This document shows, in pieces, positions 1 through 7,875 of a stretch of 64,000 nucleotides of DNA. Under the pieces are notes generated by a model. It had not been told where the DNA came from. It saw nothing but the letters and a program-made list of their open reading frames with translations, and ran no database searches. Both the position numbers and the translations under genes were made by a program. The DNA is from Cronobacter muytjensii ATCC 51329 (GTDB lineage: Bacteria; Pseudomonadota; Gammaproteobacteria; Enterobacterales; Enterobacteriaceae). Position 1 is the first letter of the stretch. Every line of letters starts with the position of its first letter. The DNA is taken from positions 1,426,001-1,490,000 of the forward strand of contig NZ_CP012268.1 in the NCBI RefSeq assembly GCF_001277195.1, read 5' to 3'.

Positions 1-1892
1 TGCATGCCACAGTCTCCACGCGCCGCTATCGCGTCGGCGTGCCCGACGTGCCGTTCCATATCGACGCGCTGCTGGCCGATGCCGCGCTGGTCGGCGGCCT
101 GGCGCCCATGCTGGGCGATCAGCACCTGCGCGTGGTGTCGGTACGAGGCTTCCCGACCTCGACCTGGCCGGGGATTTTGGACGACCTCAACCGCCTGGGC
201 TTTGCGTATCGCTGGAATACGCGCTTCCTGTGTCTCGACAAAGCCGAGGCGGAACGGGAGTTGGGGCGCTTGCGGCGCCAATGGTTCGCCAAGCGCAAGA
301 ACGTCATCGCGCTGCTGCGCGAAACGATCTTTCAGCAGGAAAGCCCGCTGGTCGATACCGATGCCAGCAACAAGGCCGCCGACGCCGATGCCGCCTTGCA
401 GGAACTGGGCAGCGATCAAGTCGCCTTCGGCTACCTCACCGCCACGGTGACGGTGCTCGACGCCGACCCGGCCGTGGCCGACGAGAAGCTGCGCATGGTG
501 GAGCGCGTTATCCAAGGCCGGGGCTTCGTGACGATCCCCGAAACCCTCAACGCGGTCGATGCCTGGCTGTCGTCCGTCCCCGGCAACGCATACGCGAACG
601 TGCGTCAGCCCATCGTTTCGACGCTGAACCTGGCGCACATGATGCCGATGTCAGCGGTATGGGCCGGGCCGAAGAAGAACGACCACCTCGACGGCCCGCC
701 GCTGATCGTGACACGCACCGATGGTGCGACGCCGTTCCGGCTGGTAACGCACATCGGCGACGTGGGCCACACCCTTGTCGCCGGGCCGACTGGCATGGGC
801 AAGTCGGTGCTGCTCGCCATCCTGGCCATGCAGTTCCGGCGCTACTTCGGCTCGCGGATCTTCGCCTTCGACATGGGGCGCTCGATGCGCGCCACCATCC
901 TCGGCCTTGGCGGTGAGCACTACGACCTCGGTGCCGATGGCGGCATCGCCTTCCAGCCACTCGCGCGAATTGCCCACGAGGGCTACCGCACCTGGGCCGC
1001 GGAATGGGTGGAGGGCCGGCTGCTGCACGAAGGCGTGACGGTCGGCCCGGACGAGAAGGCTGCCATCTGGTCGGCGCTGAGAAGCCTTGCCGGTGCGCCG
1101 GTGGAGCAGCGCACCATGACCGGCTTGTCGGTGTTATTGCAGTCCAACGCGCTGCGCCAAGCGCTCGCGCCCTATGTGCTGGGCGGCGCACACGGCAAGC
1201 TGCTGGACGCTGACCACGACCGGCTGGGCATGGCCGACGTGCAGGGCTTCGAGATGGAAGAACTGATGCACAGCCCCGCCGCCGTGCAAGCGGTGCTGCG
1301 CTACCTGTTCGCCCGCTTCGACGAGCGTTTCGACGGTGCGCCGACGCTGCTGATCCTCGATGAAGCGTGGCTATTCCTTGATGAGCCATCTTTCGCGGCC
1401 CGCATCCGGCAATGGCTCAAGACGCTCAGGAAAAAAAACGTCAGCGTCATCTTCGCCACGCAGTCGCTGGCCGACATCAAGGATTCGACCATCGCGCCCG
1501 CGATCATCGAGAGTTGCGCCAGTCGGATTTTCTTACCTAATCCGCAGGCGACCGAGCCGCAGATTCGCACGATCTACGAGGGCTTCGGGCTCAACAGCCG
1601 GCAGATCGAGATCGTCGCCACCGCGCAGCCCAAGCGCGACTACTACTACCAGTCGCGCCTCGGCAACCGCCTATTCGACCTCGACCTGGGGCCTGTCGCG
1701 CTCGCATTCGCGGGCGCATCCACCCCTCAAGACCAACGCGATATTGACCGCGTGCTGACGCAGGCCGGCGCTCCCGGCTTCGCCGGCGCGTGGCTGCGCC
1801 ATCGCGGCCTCGGCTGGGCCGCCGACCTGCTGCCGTCCGCTCCGGCGGCAGCTTCCTTTCTCGCTTCTCAACCGCTGGAGGTTTCACTATGA
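1..1892 (+). CDS. trbE: Conjugal transfer ATPase TrbE (VirB4 family), 5' end outside window
   Basis: Cytoplasmic or inner-membrane ATPase that powers assembly of the conjugative pilus and type IV secretion channel. The reading frame is already open at position 3, so the N-terminus lies upstream; about 630 residues are present and I estimate roughly the first quarter is missing. A Walker A motif GPTGMGKS is encoded at 783-806, preceded by a VirB4-type N-terminal region, and a Walker B stretch LLILDEAW lies near 1,345-1,370. The QSLADI segment near 1,460 is typical of the VirB4/TraG fold. The stop overlaps the trbJ start (ATGA). Nothing suggests decay. Confidence 0.9.
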   Translation, partial: HATVSTRRYRVGVPDVPFHIDALLADAALVGGLAPMLGDQHLRVVSVRGFPTSTWPGILDDLNRLGFAYRWNTRFLCLDKAEAERELGRLRRQWFAKRKNVIALLRETIFQQESPLVDTDASNKAADADAALQELGSDQVAFGYLTATVTVLDADPAVADEKLRMVERVIQGRGFVTIPETLNAVDAWLSSVPGNAYANVRQPIVSTLNLAHMMPMSAVWAGPKKNDHLDGPPLIVTRTDGATPFRLVTHIGDVGHTLVAGPTGMGKSVLLAILAMQFRRYFGSRIFAFDMGRSMRATILGLGGEHYDLGADGGIAFQPLARIAHEGYRTWAAEWVEGRLLHEGVTVGPDEKAAIWSALRSLAGAPVEQRTMTGLSVLLQSNALRQALAPYVLGGAHGKLLDADHDRLGMADVQGFEMEELMHSPAAVQAVLRYLFARFDERFDGAPTLLILDEAWLFLDEPSFAARIRQWLKTLRKKNVSVIFATQSLADIKDSTIAPAIIESCASRIFLPNPQATEPQIRTIYEGFGLNSRQIEIVATAQPKRDYYYQSRLGNRLFDLDLGPVALAFAGASTPQDQRDIDRVLTQAGAPGFAGAWLRHRGLGWAADLLPSAPAAASFLASQPLEVSL

Positions 1893-2632
1893 AGACCAAG
1901 CCCCGTTTGCTCTCTGTCTCACTCGCTGCTGTGTTGTCGGTATTTCTGCTGGCCATGCAGCCCGCATCCGCGCTGACGGTGTTCGACCCGTCCAACTTCG
2001 TGCAGAACACGCTGACCGCCGTGCGCACGCTGGAACAGATCAACAACCAGATCAACCAGCTCCAGAACGAGGCGCAGATGTTGATGAACCAGGCCAGGAA
2101 TCTGGCAAACCTCGACTTCAACATCGTCAACCGCCTGCGCTCGACGCTCGCCACCACCGAGCGCCTGATCGCCGAGGCGCGCGGCTTGGCCTACGACGTG
2201 CAGAGCATGGATGCCACGTTCGCCCGCCTGTACCCGGAACAGTACGCCGCCACCATCAGCGGCGACCGCATGGCGCAGGACGCCCGCGAACGCTGGCAGA
2301 ACACCTTGAACGGCCTGCACACCGCGATGCGGATGCAGGCGCAGGTGTCGCAGAACCTCGCCCAAGACGAAAGCGCGCTGGCCGACCTCGTGAACCAGAG
2401 CCAATCGGCGACCGGCGCGCTGCAAGCGATGCAGGCGACGAACCAGCTCCTGGCTTTGCAGGCCAAGCAGTCGATCCAGGGGCAGCAGCTCCAGATCACG
2501 CAAGACCGGGCCGCTTCGCTGGAACTGGCGCGGCAAGCGGCGGCTATGGAGCGCGCCCGCGAAGTGCGGCGGCGCTTCCTCGGCACCGGCACGCCGTACA
2601 CGCCGCAGTCCGTCAACTTCTACAACAACTGA
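1889..2632 (+). CDS. trbJ: Conjugal transfer protein TrbJ (VirB5-like)
   Basis: Periplasmic, minor-pilus VirB5-like component of the mating-pair complex. The start at 1,889 is chosen because it gives a signal peptide (MKTKPRLLSVSL... ending near QPASA, residue 27), has GGAGG just upstream and overlaps the trbE stop. The mature part begins LTVFDPSNFVQN, a TrbJ family signature, and continues as long amphipathic helices rich in Gln and Asn (EQINNQINQLQNEAQ), consistent with a coiled coil. It is 247 residues long, normal for the family. It is translationally coupled to trbE and followed by the small lipoprotein gene. Confidence 0.88.
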   Translation: MKTKPRLLSVSLAAVLSVFLLAMQPASALTVFDPSNFVQNTLTAVRTLEQINNQINQLQNEAQMLMNQARNLANLDFNIVNRLRSTLATTERLIAEARGLAYDVQSMDATFARLYPEQYAATISGDRMAQDARERWQNTLNGLHTAMRMQAQVSQNLAQDESALADLVNQSQSATGALQAMQATNQLLALQAKQSIQGQQLQITQDRAASLELARQAAAMERAREVRRRFLGTGTPYTPQSVNFYNN

Positions 2633-2644
2633 CCGGAGGCGGCC

Positions 2645-2971
2645 ATGCGAAGCGCTTCCGTCCTGCTGGCCGTGCTGCTGACCGCGTGCGGCCAGCAGCC
2701 GGCCGAGAACCTGGCCGACGCCCTGGCCGCAGATCCGGTGCGGCTCAAGGCATTGCGCGGGCAATGCGCGGCCGACCGGCAGGCCGTGGGCGAGGATGCC
2801 TGCCGCGCCGCCGCCGAAGCCTTCCGGCGGCGCTTTTTCGCCGGCCATACCGGGCCGGACGAATACAACTCGCTGGCTGAACTTCCGCCGATTCCGCCGA
2901 GCTTCGATACGCCCGCAGATGAATTGCCAGAGGGCGCCGTTCTGCTCACTCCGTCCGAGGATTCGCCATGA
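2645..2971 (+). CDS. Small lipoprotein in the TrbK/EexN position (probable entry exclusion)
   Basis: A 108-residue protein with a short signal sequence and a lipobox LLTAC, so Cys15 is the likely lipidated residue. The rest is a small soluble domain with Cys and Arg residues (QCAADRQAVGEDACRAA) and an acidic, Pro-rich tail. Genes of this size between trbJ and trbL normally encode entry-exclusion lipoproteins (TrbK, EexN) that stop redundant transfer into a cell already carrying the element. GGAGG lies 8 bases before the start, and its stop overlaps the trbL start. The exclusion role rests on position and lipobox, not on a recognised catalytic motif. Confidence 0.7.
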   Translation: MRSASVLLAVLLTACGQQPAENLADALAADPVRLKALRGQCAADRQAVGEDACRAAAEAFRRRFFAGHTGPDEYNSLAELPPIPPSFDTPADELPEGAVLLTPSEDSP

Positions 2972-4335
2972 ACGACGTGACCATCATCGACCGTTTCCTC
3001 GATACGTTCTCGCGCTACATCGACTCGGGCTTCGGTTTGTTGCAGGGCGAAGTGGCGTTTCTCACCGCCACACTCATCGTCATCGACATGACGATCGCTG
3101 GTCTTTATTGGGCCATGAGCCACGCCACCGGCCAGGGCGATGACGTGATCGCCAAGCTGCTGCGCAAGGTGCTCTATGTCGGCGCGTTCGCCTACATCAT
3201 CGGCAACTTCAACTGGCTGGCGAGCATCGTGTTCCGCTCGTTCGCCGGCTTGGGGATCACCGCGACCGGCTCGGCCATCACGATGGAGAACTTCCTTCAG
3301 CCTGGCCGGCTGGCGAAGACCGGCATCGACGCTGCCGCGCCGATTCTGGAACAGATCGGGGACATGGCTGGGTTCCCCGAGGTGTTCGTGAACATCGACC
3401 CCATCGTGGTGCTGTTCATCGCCTGGCTGGTGGTGATCCTCTGCTTCTTCGTGCTGGCGGTACAGCTTTTCATCACGCTGATCGAGTTCAAGCTGACCAC
3501 GCTCGCCGGCTTCGTCTTGATCCCGTTTGCACTCTGGAACAAGACCTCGTTCCTCGCGGAAAAGGTGCTGGGCAACGTGGTGTCGTCAGGCATCAAGGTC
3601 TTGGTGCTGGCCGTCATCGTCGGCATCGGTTCCGGCCTGTTCGCCGAGTTCCAGGTGCATCCCGACGAGCCATCCATCGACCACGCGCTGGTCGTGATGC
3701 TGGCCTCGCTCGCGCTGCTTGCGCTGGGCATTTTCGGACCCGGTATCGCCACCGGCCTGGTGTCCGGTGCGCCGCAGCTTGGTGCGGGCGCGATGGCTGG
3801 TGCTGCGGTCGGCGCTGTCGGCACCGGCGTTGCCATCGGCGCCGCCGCAACGGGCGTGGGCGGCGCCGTCATGGCCGGTGCACGAATGGCCCCGGCGGCC
3901 GCAAAGCTGGCCGGTGCCGGGGCGCGTGCCGCGACTTCGGCGGCCGGCAGTGCCCGATCGGCGTTCCAGGCCGGTTCCACTGCGGCCGGCGGCGGTGCCA
4001 AGGGCGCGGCGGCTGGCCTCGGCAATGTCGCCAAGACCGGCGCACAAGCCGCAGGCCGCCGCGTCGCCTCTGGAGCTTCCGCTGCGGGGCAGAAGATGGC
4101 CGATTTCTTCCGCGCTGGCTGGAACGGCACAGAAGCCGGCAGCGACGGTGCTGGCCCCGGCCAGACCGCAGACGGCGCCGCAGGCTCGCAGAAGCAAGAG
4201 CAACCGGCCTGGGCCAAGCGGATGCACCGGCGCCAGCAGGCCACCCATGCCGCGACCACTGCTGCCCACACGCTGCGCGGCGGCGACGGCGGCGGCTCCG
4301 GGCAAGGCCCGAGCCTGCGGGATTCCGATACCTAA
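2968..4335 (+). CDS. trbL: Conjugal transfer inner-membrane protein TrbL (VirB6-like)
   Basis: Polytopic inner-membrane component of the type IV channel, 455 residues. The N-terminal half has several hydrophobic segments (around residues 30-50, 65-85, 145-170, 175-195, 210-230 and 240-265) in a VirB6-like layout. The C-terminal 190 residues are very rich in Ala and Gly (AGAGARAATSAAGSA), then turn hydrophilic and end in a basic and polar tail, as in other TrbL proteins. It starts within the stop of the lipoprotein gene (ATGA) and is followed after 18 bp by trbF with an AAGGAG site. Confidence 0.88.
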   Translation: MNDVTIIDRFLDTFSRYIDSGFGLLQGEVAFLTATLIVIDMTIAGLYWAMSHATGQGDDVIAKLLRKVLYVGAFAYIIGNFNWLASIVFRSFAGLGITATGSAITMENFLQPGRLAKTGIDAAAPILEQIGDMAGFPEVFVNIDPIVVLFIAWLVVILCFFVLAVQLFITLIEFKLTTLAGFVLIPFALWNKTSFLAEKVLGNVVSSGIKVLVLAVIVGIGSGLFAEFQVHPDEPSIDHALVVMLASLALLALGIFGPGIATGLVSGAPQLGAGAMAGAAVGAVGTGVAIGAAATGVGGAVMAGARMAPAAAKLAGAGARAATSAAGSARSAFQAGSTAAGGGAKGAAAGLGNVAKTGAQAAGRRVASGASAAGQKMADFFRAGWNGTEAGSDGAGPGQTADGAAGSQKQEQPAWAKRMHRRQQATHAATTAAHTLRGGDGGGSGQGPSLRDSDT

Positions 4336-4353
4336 CCTTCAAGGAGAACACCC

Positions 4354-5058
4354 ATGCGATTCAAACGCCCGCAGGTGCGCTACGCCGATACGCCGCAGCC
4401 TGCCACCCCGTATCAAGCCGCCGCCCAGGTATGGGACGACCGTATCGGCTCGGCTCGCATGCAGGCCAAGAACTGGCGACTGATGGCCTTCGGCTGCCTA
4501 GTGCTCGCGCTGCTGATGGCCGGCGGCCTGGTGTGGCGCTCGGCGCAGTCCATCGTGACGCCCTATGTCATCGAGGTCGATCAGGCCGGGCAGGTGCGCG
4601 CCGTAGGTGAGGCCGCCACGCCGTACCGGCCCGGCGACGCGCAGATCGCGCACCACCTGGCGCGCTTCGTGACGCTGGTTCGCTCGCTGTCCATCGATCC
4701 CATCGTGGTGCGGCAGAACTGGCTCGATGCCTACGACTACACCACCGACAAGGGCGCGGCGGTGCTCAACGACTACGCCCGCACCAATGACCCATTCGCC
4801 CGCATCGGCAAGGAATCGGTGACGGTGCAGATCACCAGCGTGGTTCGCGCCAGCGACACGTCTTTCAACGTGCGCTGGACAGAGCAGCGCTACGTCAACG
4901 GTGCGCCCGCCGGCACCGAACGCTGGAACGCCGTGCTTTCGACCGTCCTGCAAACCCCGCGTACCGAACAGCGCCTGCGCAAGAACCCATTGGGTATCTA
5001 CGTCAACGGACTGTCATGGAGCCGCGAACTGGATTCTTCCGAAGGAGCCAAACCATGA
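4354..5058 (+). CDS. trbF: Conjugal transfer protein TrbF (VirB8-like)
   Basis: Bitopic inner-membrane assembly factor of the mating-pair complex. A cytoplasmic tail of about 42 residues is followed by one membrane segment (about residues 43-61, LMAFGCLVLALLMAGG) and a periplasmic domain with VirB8-type features, including YVIEVDQAGQ after the membrane and VRWTEQRYVNG in the central sheet. Length 234 residues is usual. AAGGAG lies 9 bases upstream, and its stop is shared with the trbG start (ATGA), which couples their translation. Confidence 0.9.
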   Translation: MRFKRPQVRYADTPQPATPYQAAAQVWDDRIGSARMQAKNWRLMAFGCLVLALLMAGGLVWRSAQSIVTPYVIEVDQAGQVRAVGEAATPYRPGDAQIAHHLARFVTLVRSLSIDPIVVRQNWLDAYDYTTDKGAAVLNDYARTNDPFARIGKESVTVQITSVVRASDTSFNVRWTEQRYVNGAPAGTERWNAVLSTVLQTPRTEQRLRKNPLGIYVNGLSWSRELDSSEGAKP

Positions 5059-6047
5059 AACTTCGTTTCCGCCTTTACGTTTTTCCTTTGACGCTGCTGG
5101 CCCTCGCGGGCTGCGCCTCGCAGGGCAAGCCGCCGCCGTCCATCTCGCTCGACGAGCCGGTGCTGGCCCAGCCGTTGCCCGAACCGCCCAAGCCCGTCGA
5201 AGTCGTCGCCGTCCCTGAACCGCTGGCGCTGCCAGCGCAGTTGAAGCCGCTGCCGGAAGTCGATGAAGCCCCCGCTGCGCCGGAGCCGGCCGACGAAAAG
5301 GTGCGCGTTTCCCGTGCCAATGCAGAAGCGCGTATCGCGCCTACCCGTGAGGGCTACGTCAACGCGATTCAGGTGTGGCCGTTCACCGATGGCGCGCTTT
5401 ATCAGGTCTATGCGTCGCCGGGGCGCGTGACGGTGGTTTCGCTTCAACCGGGCGAGGAACTGGTGACGGTCGCCGCCGGCGATACCGTGCGCTGGATCGT
5501 GGGCGACACGTCCAGCGGCGGCGGGGCCGATCTGCGCGTCAATGTGCTGGTCAAGCCCATCCGTTCCGGTCTGAAAACCAATCTCGTCATCACCACCAGT
5601 CGGCGCACCTACCTGCTGGAGCTGACCTCGACCGAGAAGGCATGGATGGCGTCGGTATCCTGGGACTACCCGAAAGACCGGATGCTCGCGTTGCAGCGCC
5701 AGGCGCAGGCTGCGCAGGCGACAACGCCTGTCGATACGGGCCTGTCGCTGGACAAGATCCGCTTCCGCTACGCGGTATCGGGCAGCAACCCGCCGTGGAA
5801 GCCGCTACGCGCCTTCGATGATGGAGAGAAGGTCTATATCCAGTTTCCGGCCGGCATTGCTCAGGGCGAGTTGCCGCCGCTGTTTGTCATCGGCGCGCAG
5901 GGCGACGGGCAATTGGTGAACTACCGTTTCCGCGCGCCGTACTACGTCGTGGATCGCCTGTTCGGCGCGGCCGAACTGCGGCTGGGCGGCGACGGCGGCG
6001 ACTTGGTGCGGATCGAGCGCACCGATGGCGTTGCGCGGAGGAACTGA
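5055..6047 (+). CDS. trbG: Conjugal transfer protein TrbG (VirB9-like, predicted lipoprotein)
   Basis: Outer-membrane-associated component of the type IV core complex, 330 residues. The start at 5,055 gives a signal peptide with lipobox LAGC, so Cys20 is a likely lipidation site; a longer reading frame from 5,016 would destroy this. A Pro-rich linker (residues about 25-80) precedes the VirB9 beta-domains, with YQVYASPGRVTVVSLQPGE and TTSRRTYLLELTS as typical VirB9/TrbG motifs. The stop is followed after 2 bp by trbI. Confidence 0.9.
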   Translation: MKLRFRLYVFPLTLLALAGCASQGKPPPSISLDEPVLAQPLPEPPKPVEVVAVPEPLALPAQLKPLPEVDEAPAAPEPADEKVRVSRANAEARIAPTREGYVNAIQVWPFTDGALYQVYASPGRVTVVSLQPGEELVTVAAGDTVRWIVGDTSSGGGADLRVNVLVKPIRSGLKTNLVITTSRRTYLLELTSTEKAWMASVSWDYPKDRMLALQRQAQAAQATTPVDTGLSLDKIRFRYAVSGSNPPWKPLRAFDDGEKVYIQFPAGIAQGELPPLFVIGAQGDGQLVNYRFRAPYYVVDRLFGAAELRLGGDGGDLVRIERTDGVARRN

Positions 6048-6049
6048 CC

Positions 6050-7333
6050 ATGAGCCAGGATGACACTCCCGACCTTGCCGCGCCGCAGGCGGCGGGCAAG
6101 ATCGCTCCCGAGGCGGTGGCGCTGCGCGCCCAGCCGCGCCCGGTCACGCGCCTGAATCGGCGCACGCTGGCCATCCTCGCCGGCGTCCTGGCGGTGGCCG
6201 TGCTCGGCGCGCTGATGTGGTCGCTGCAACCTCAGCGGCGCGGTGCGGGCGAGCAGACCGAGCTTTACAACGTCGATCGTGTCTCGAAGTCGGAAGGACT
6301 GGATGCGCTGCCGACGGACTACTCCAAGCTGCCGCCGGCGTTGCCGCCTGCCGTTCCCGAACTGGGGCCGCCGCTGCCGGGCGATCTTGGCCCTGCCATC
6401 GTGAAGTCGCAGCAGCCGGCGACGGCCGCCTACGCGGCCCCCGGCCACGACCCGAACGATGCTCTGCGCAAAGAAGCCGAAGCGGCCGCGGCCTCGTCCG
6501 TGTTCTTCCGCTCGGGAGGGCAGAATGCGGCGCCGGTGGCGCAGACACAGGTGGCCGCTGCGCCGGGCTTCGCCGCCAATGCGGCGTTTGACCCGCTGGC
6601 GGCCGGGCCGGCCTCCACGGCGGCCCAGCCTGCTGACCCGACAGCGGTGCAAAACCGGCAAGACCAGAAAGAGGCTTTCCTGAAAGGTGGCTCCACTGAA
6701 ACCCGTAATTCCGGCAATCTGACCCTGCCAACTTCGCCGTATCAGGTCATGGCCGGAACGGTGGTCGCAGGTGCCTTGGTGACGGGCATCAAGTCGGACT
6801 TGCCCGGCGACGTGATCGCCACGGTGACGGAGCCGGTCTATGACACAGCCACCGGGCGCTTCCTGCTGATTCCGCAGGGTTCGCGCATCCTGGGCAAATA
6901 CAACAGCCAGGTCAGCTACGGGCAGAGCCGCGTTCAAGTCGTCTGGAACCGGATCATCCTGCCGGACACGTCTTCGCTCACGCTCGACAACCTGGCCGGC
7001 ACCGACCCAGCCGGCTATGCCGGGCTGGAGGACGATGTGGACTACCACTGGGGCCGCATCTTTGCCGGTGCGGCACTCACCACGCTGCTGGGCGTCGGTG
7101 CCGAGCTGGCCGCGCCGGAGAACCGGCAGGATGGTGATCGCGTCATCATCGCTGGGCGCGACAGCGCGCAAGACAGCATCAATCAGGTCGGCCAGGAGAT
7201 GACCCGGCGCAACCTCAACATTCAGCCGACCTTGACGCAACGACCGGGCCTGCCGGTTCGCATCATCGTCAACCGGGATCTGGTGCTGCGGCCGTACCAG
7301 CCGCTGTTCTTCAACCGGGGGACTTCACGATGA
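6050..7333 (+). CDS. trbI: Conjugal transfer protein TrbI (VirB10-like)
   Basis: Energy-sensing scaffold spanning both membranes in the type IV core complex. A 39-residue cytoplasmic tail leads to one membrane segment (residues about 40-58, LAILAGVLAVAVLGALMW), then a Pro/Ala-rich periplasmic linker (about 60-215) and a C-terminal VirB10 beta-barrel domain starting near YQVMAGTVVAGALVTGI and including PQGSRILGKYNSQVSYGQ. It ends with the conserved RIIVNRDLVLRPY. Length is 427 residues. GAGG lies upstream, and the stop overlaps the DUF2274 gene (ATGA). Confidence 0.92.
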   Translation: MSQDDTPDLAAPQAAGKIAPEAVALRAQPRPVTRLNRRTLAILAGVLAVAVLGALMWSLQPQRRGAGEQTELYNVDRVSKSEGLDALPTDYSKLPPALPPAVPELGPPLPGDLGPAIVKSQQPATAAYAAPGHDPNDALRKEAEAAAASSVFFRSGGQNAAPVAQTQVAAAPGFAANAAFDPLAAGPASTAAQPADPTAVQNRQDQKEAFLKGGSTETRNSGNLTLPTSPYQVMAGTVVAGALVTGIKSDLPGDVIATVTEPVYDTATGRFLLIPQGSRILGKYNSQVSYGQSRVQVVWNRIILPDTSSLTLDNLAGTDPAGYAGLEDDVDYHWGRIFAGAALTTLLGVGAELAAPENRQDGDRVIIAGRDSAQDSINQVGQEMTRRNLNIQPTLTQRPGLPVRIIVNRDLVLRPYQPLFFNRGTSR

Positions 7334-7575
7334 GCACGACCAAGAAGCTGCGGCTTGGCCCGCTGCCGAAGACCGAGAGCACCAAGCTGACTTTCGTTTG
7401 CCCGACCAGTTTAAAAGCCGACCTCGACCGCTACGCCGCGCTACACGCGCAGGCGTATGGCGAGGCAGTCGATGCGGCGACGCTGATCCCGCATATGCTG
7501 GAAGCGTTCATGGCGGGCGATCGAGGATTCAGGAAGGGCACGGCGACCCGCAGCGCACCACCGAAGCCGCCATGA
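7330..7575 (+). CDS. DUF2274 family small protein
   Basis: An 81-residue basic protein (MSTTKKLRLGPLPKTESTKL...) of the DUF2274 type that commonly follows trbI in integrated conjugative elements. It has no signal peptide or membrane segment. The pattern KLTFVCPTSLKADLDRYAALHA...LIPHMLEAFMAGDRGF resembles a short ribbon-helix-helix-like DNA-binding fold, which is inference only. Its ATG overlaps the trbI stop, so it is translated with the transfer operon, and a strong inverted repeat follows its stop codon. Confidence 0.8.
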   Translation: MSTTKKLRLGPLPKTESTKLTFVCPTSLKADLDRYAALHAQAYGEAVDAATLIPHMLEAFMAGDRGFRKGTATRSAPPKPP

Positions 7576-7606
7576 TTGCACCGCATACTATTCAACGGCA
7601 TCCATC

Positions 7607-7640
7607 GAACGCGCAGCCCAGGCTGCGCGTTCTTCATTCT
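7607..7640 (+). terminator. Inverted repeat after the trb operon
   Basis: GAACGCGCAGCC and its exact reverse complement are separated by two bases (7,607-7,632), followed by the T-rich tail TTCTTCATTCT. The position just after the last transfer gene suits an intrinsic terminator, although the U-tract is interrupted. Confidence 0.6.
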
Positions 7641-7875
7641 GGATGCCGCCGAGCCTGTTGGGCTATGATGATGCGACAGGCCCGCCGTTCCTCGGCAATC
7701 GAGCACTACACAGTGCGATGCGGCTTTCTCTCCCAAAGCTCCTATGTCGCTCCTAGCCGACGACGCCGCTCTTCTTCAAAGCGGCCCCGAAAGGAGCTAA
7801 CCTACTGTCCCATATACGGTTTCAAGCCCTTCTTGATTTGAGCCGAAGACTTGACACCGGCACTTTTTTGTGCGC
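7641..7875. other. Junction between conjugative element and pykA
   Basis: This stretch of about 235 bp carries no gene I can support. An open frame crosses it (7,398-7,841), but it starts inside the DUF2274 gene in another frame and has no family features. The element end (attachment site) should lie here. A short inverted repeat GCAC-TTTTTT-GTGC at 7,860-7,873 lies directly after the pykA stop and may be the native pykA terminator. No direct repeat can be paired because the other end of the element is outside the window. Confidence 0.5.

Larger units (their letters stand above)
1..7632 (+). mobile_element. End of an integrative conjugative element or island (trb transfer module)
   Basis: Seven consecutive genes encode a P-type (Trb) type IV secretion and mating-pair formation system, in the order trbE-J-(K-like)-L-F-G-I followed by a DUF2274 gene. 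Such a module does not belong to the enterobacterial core between pykA and lpxM. The order E-J-L-F-G-I with a DUF2274 gene last is typical of Tn4371-like elements and related proteobacterial islands, where the trb block lies near one end. The DNA is more GC-rich than the pykA side. The left part (trbB-D, traG, relaxase, integrase) would lie outside the window. Seen: gene content and order. Inferred: that it is an integrated ICE and that its end lies between 7,633 and 7,875. Confidence 0.75.

Noticed and set aside
3297..4271. Long minus-strand frames opposite trbL, and similar shadows opposite most GC-rich genes
   Set aside because: They mirror the codon bias of the real + strand genes, are Arg/Ala/Pro-rich, and have no start or domain evidence.
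7398..7841. 147-residue frame between trbI and pykA
   Set aside because: It starts inside the DUF2274 gene in another frame, crosses the perfect inverted repeat, and has no recognisable domain.
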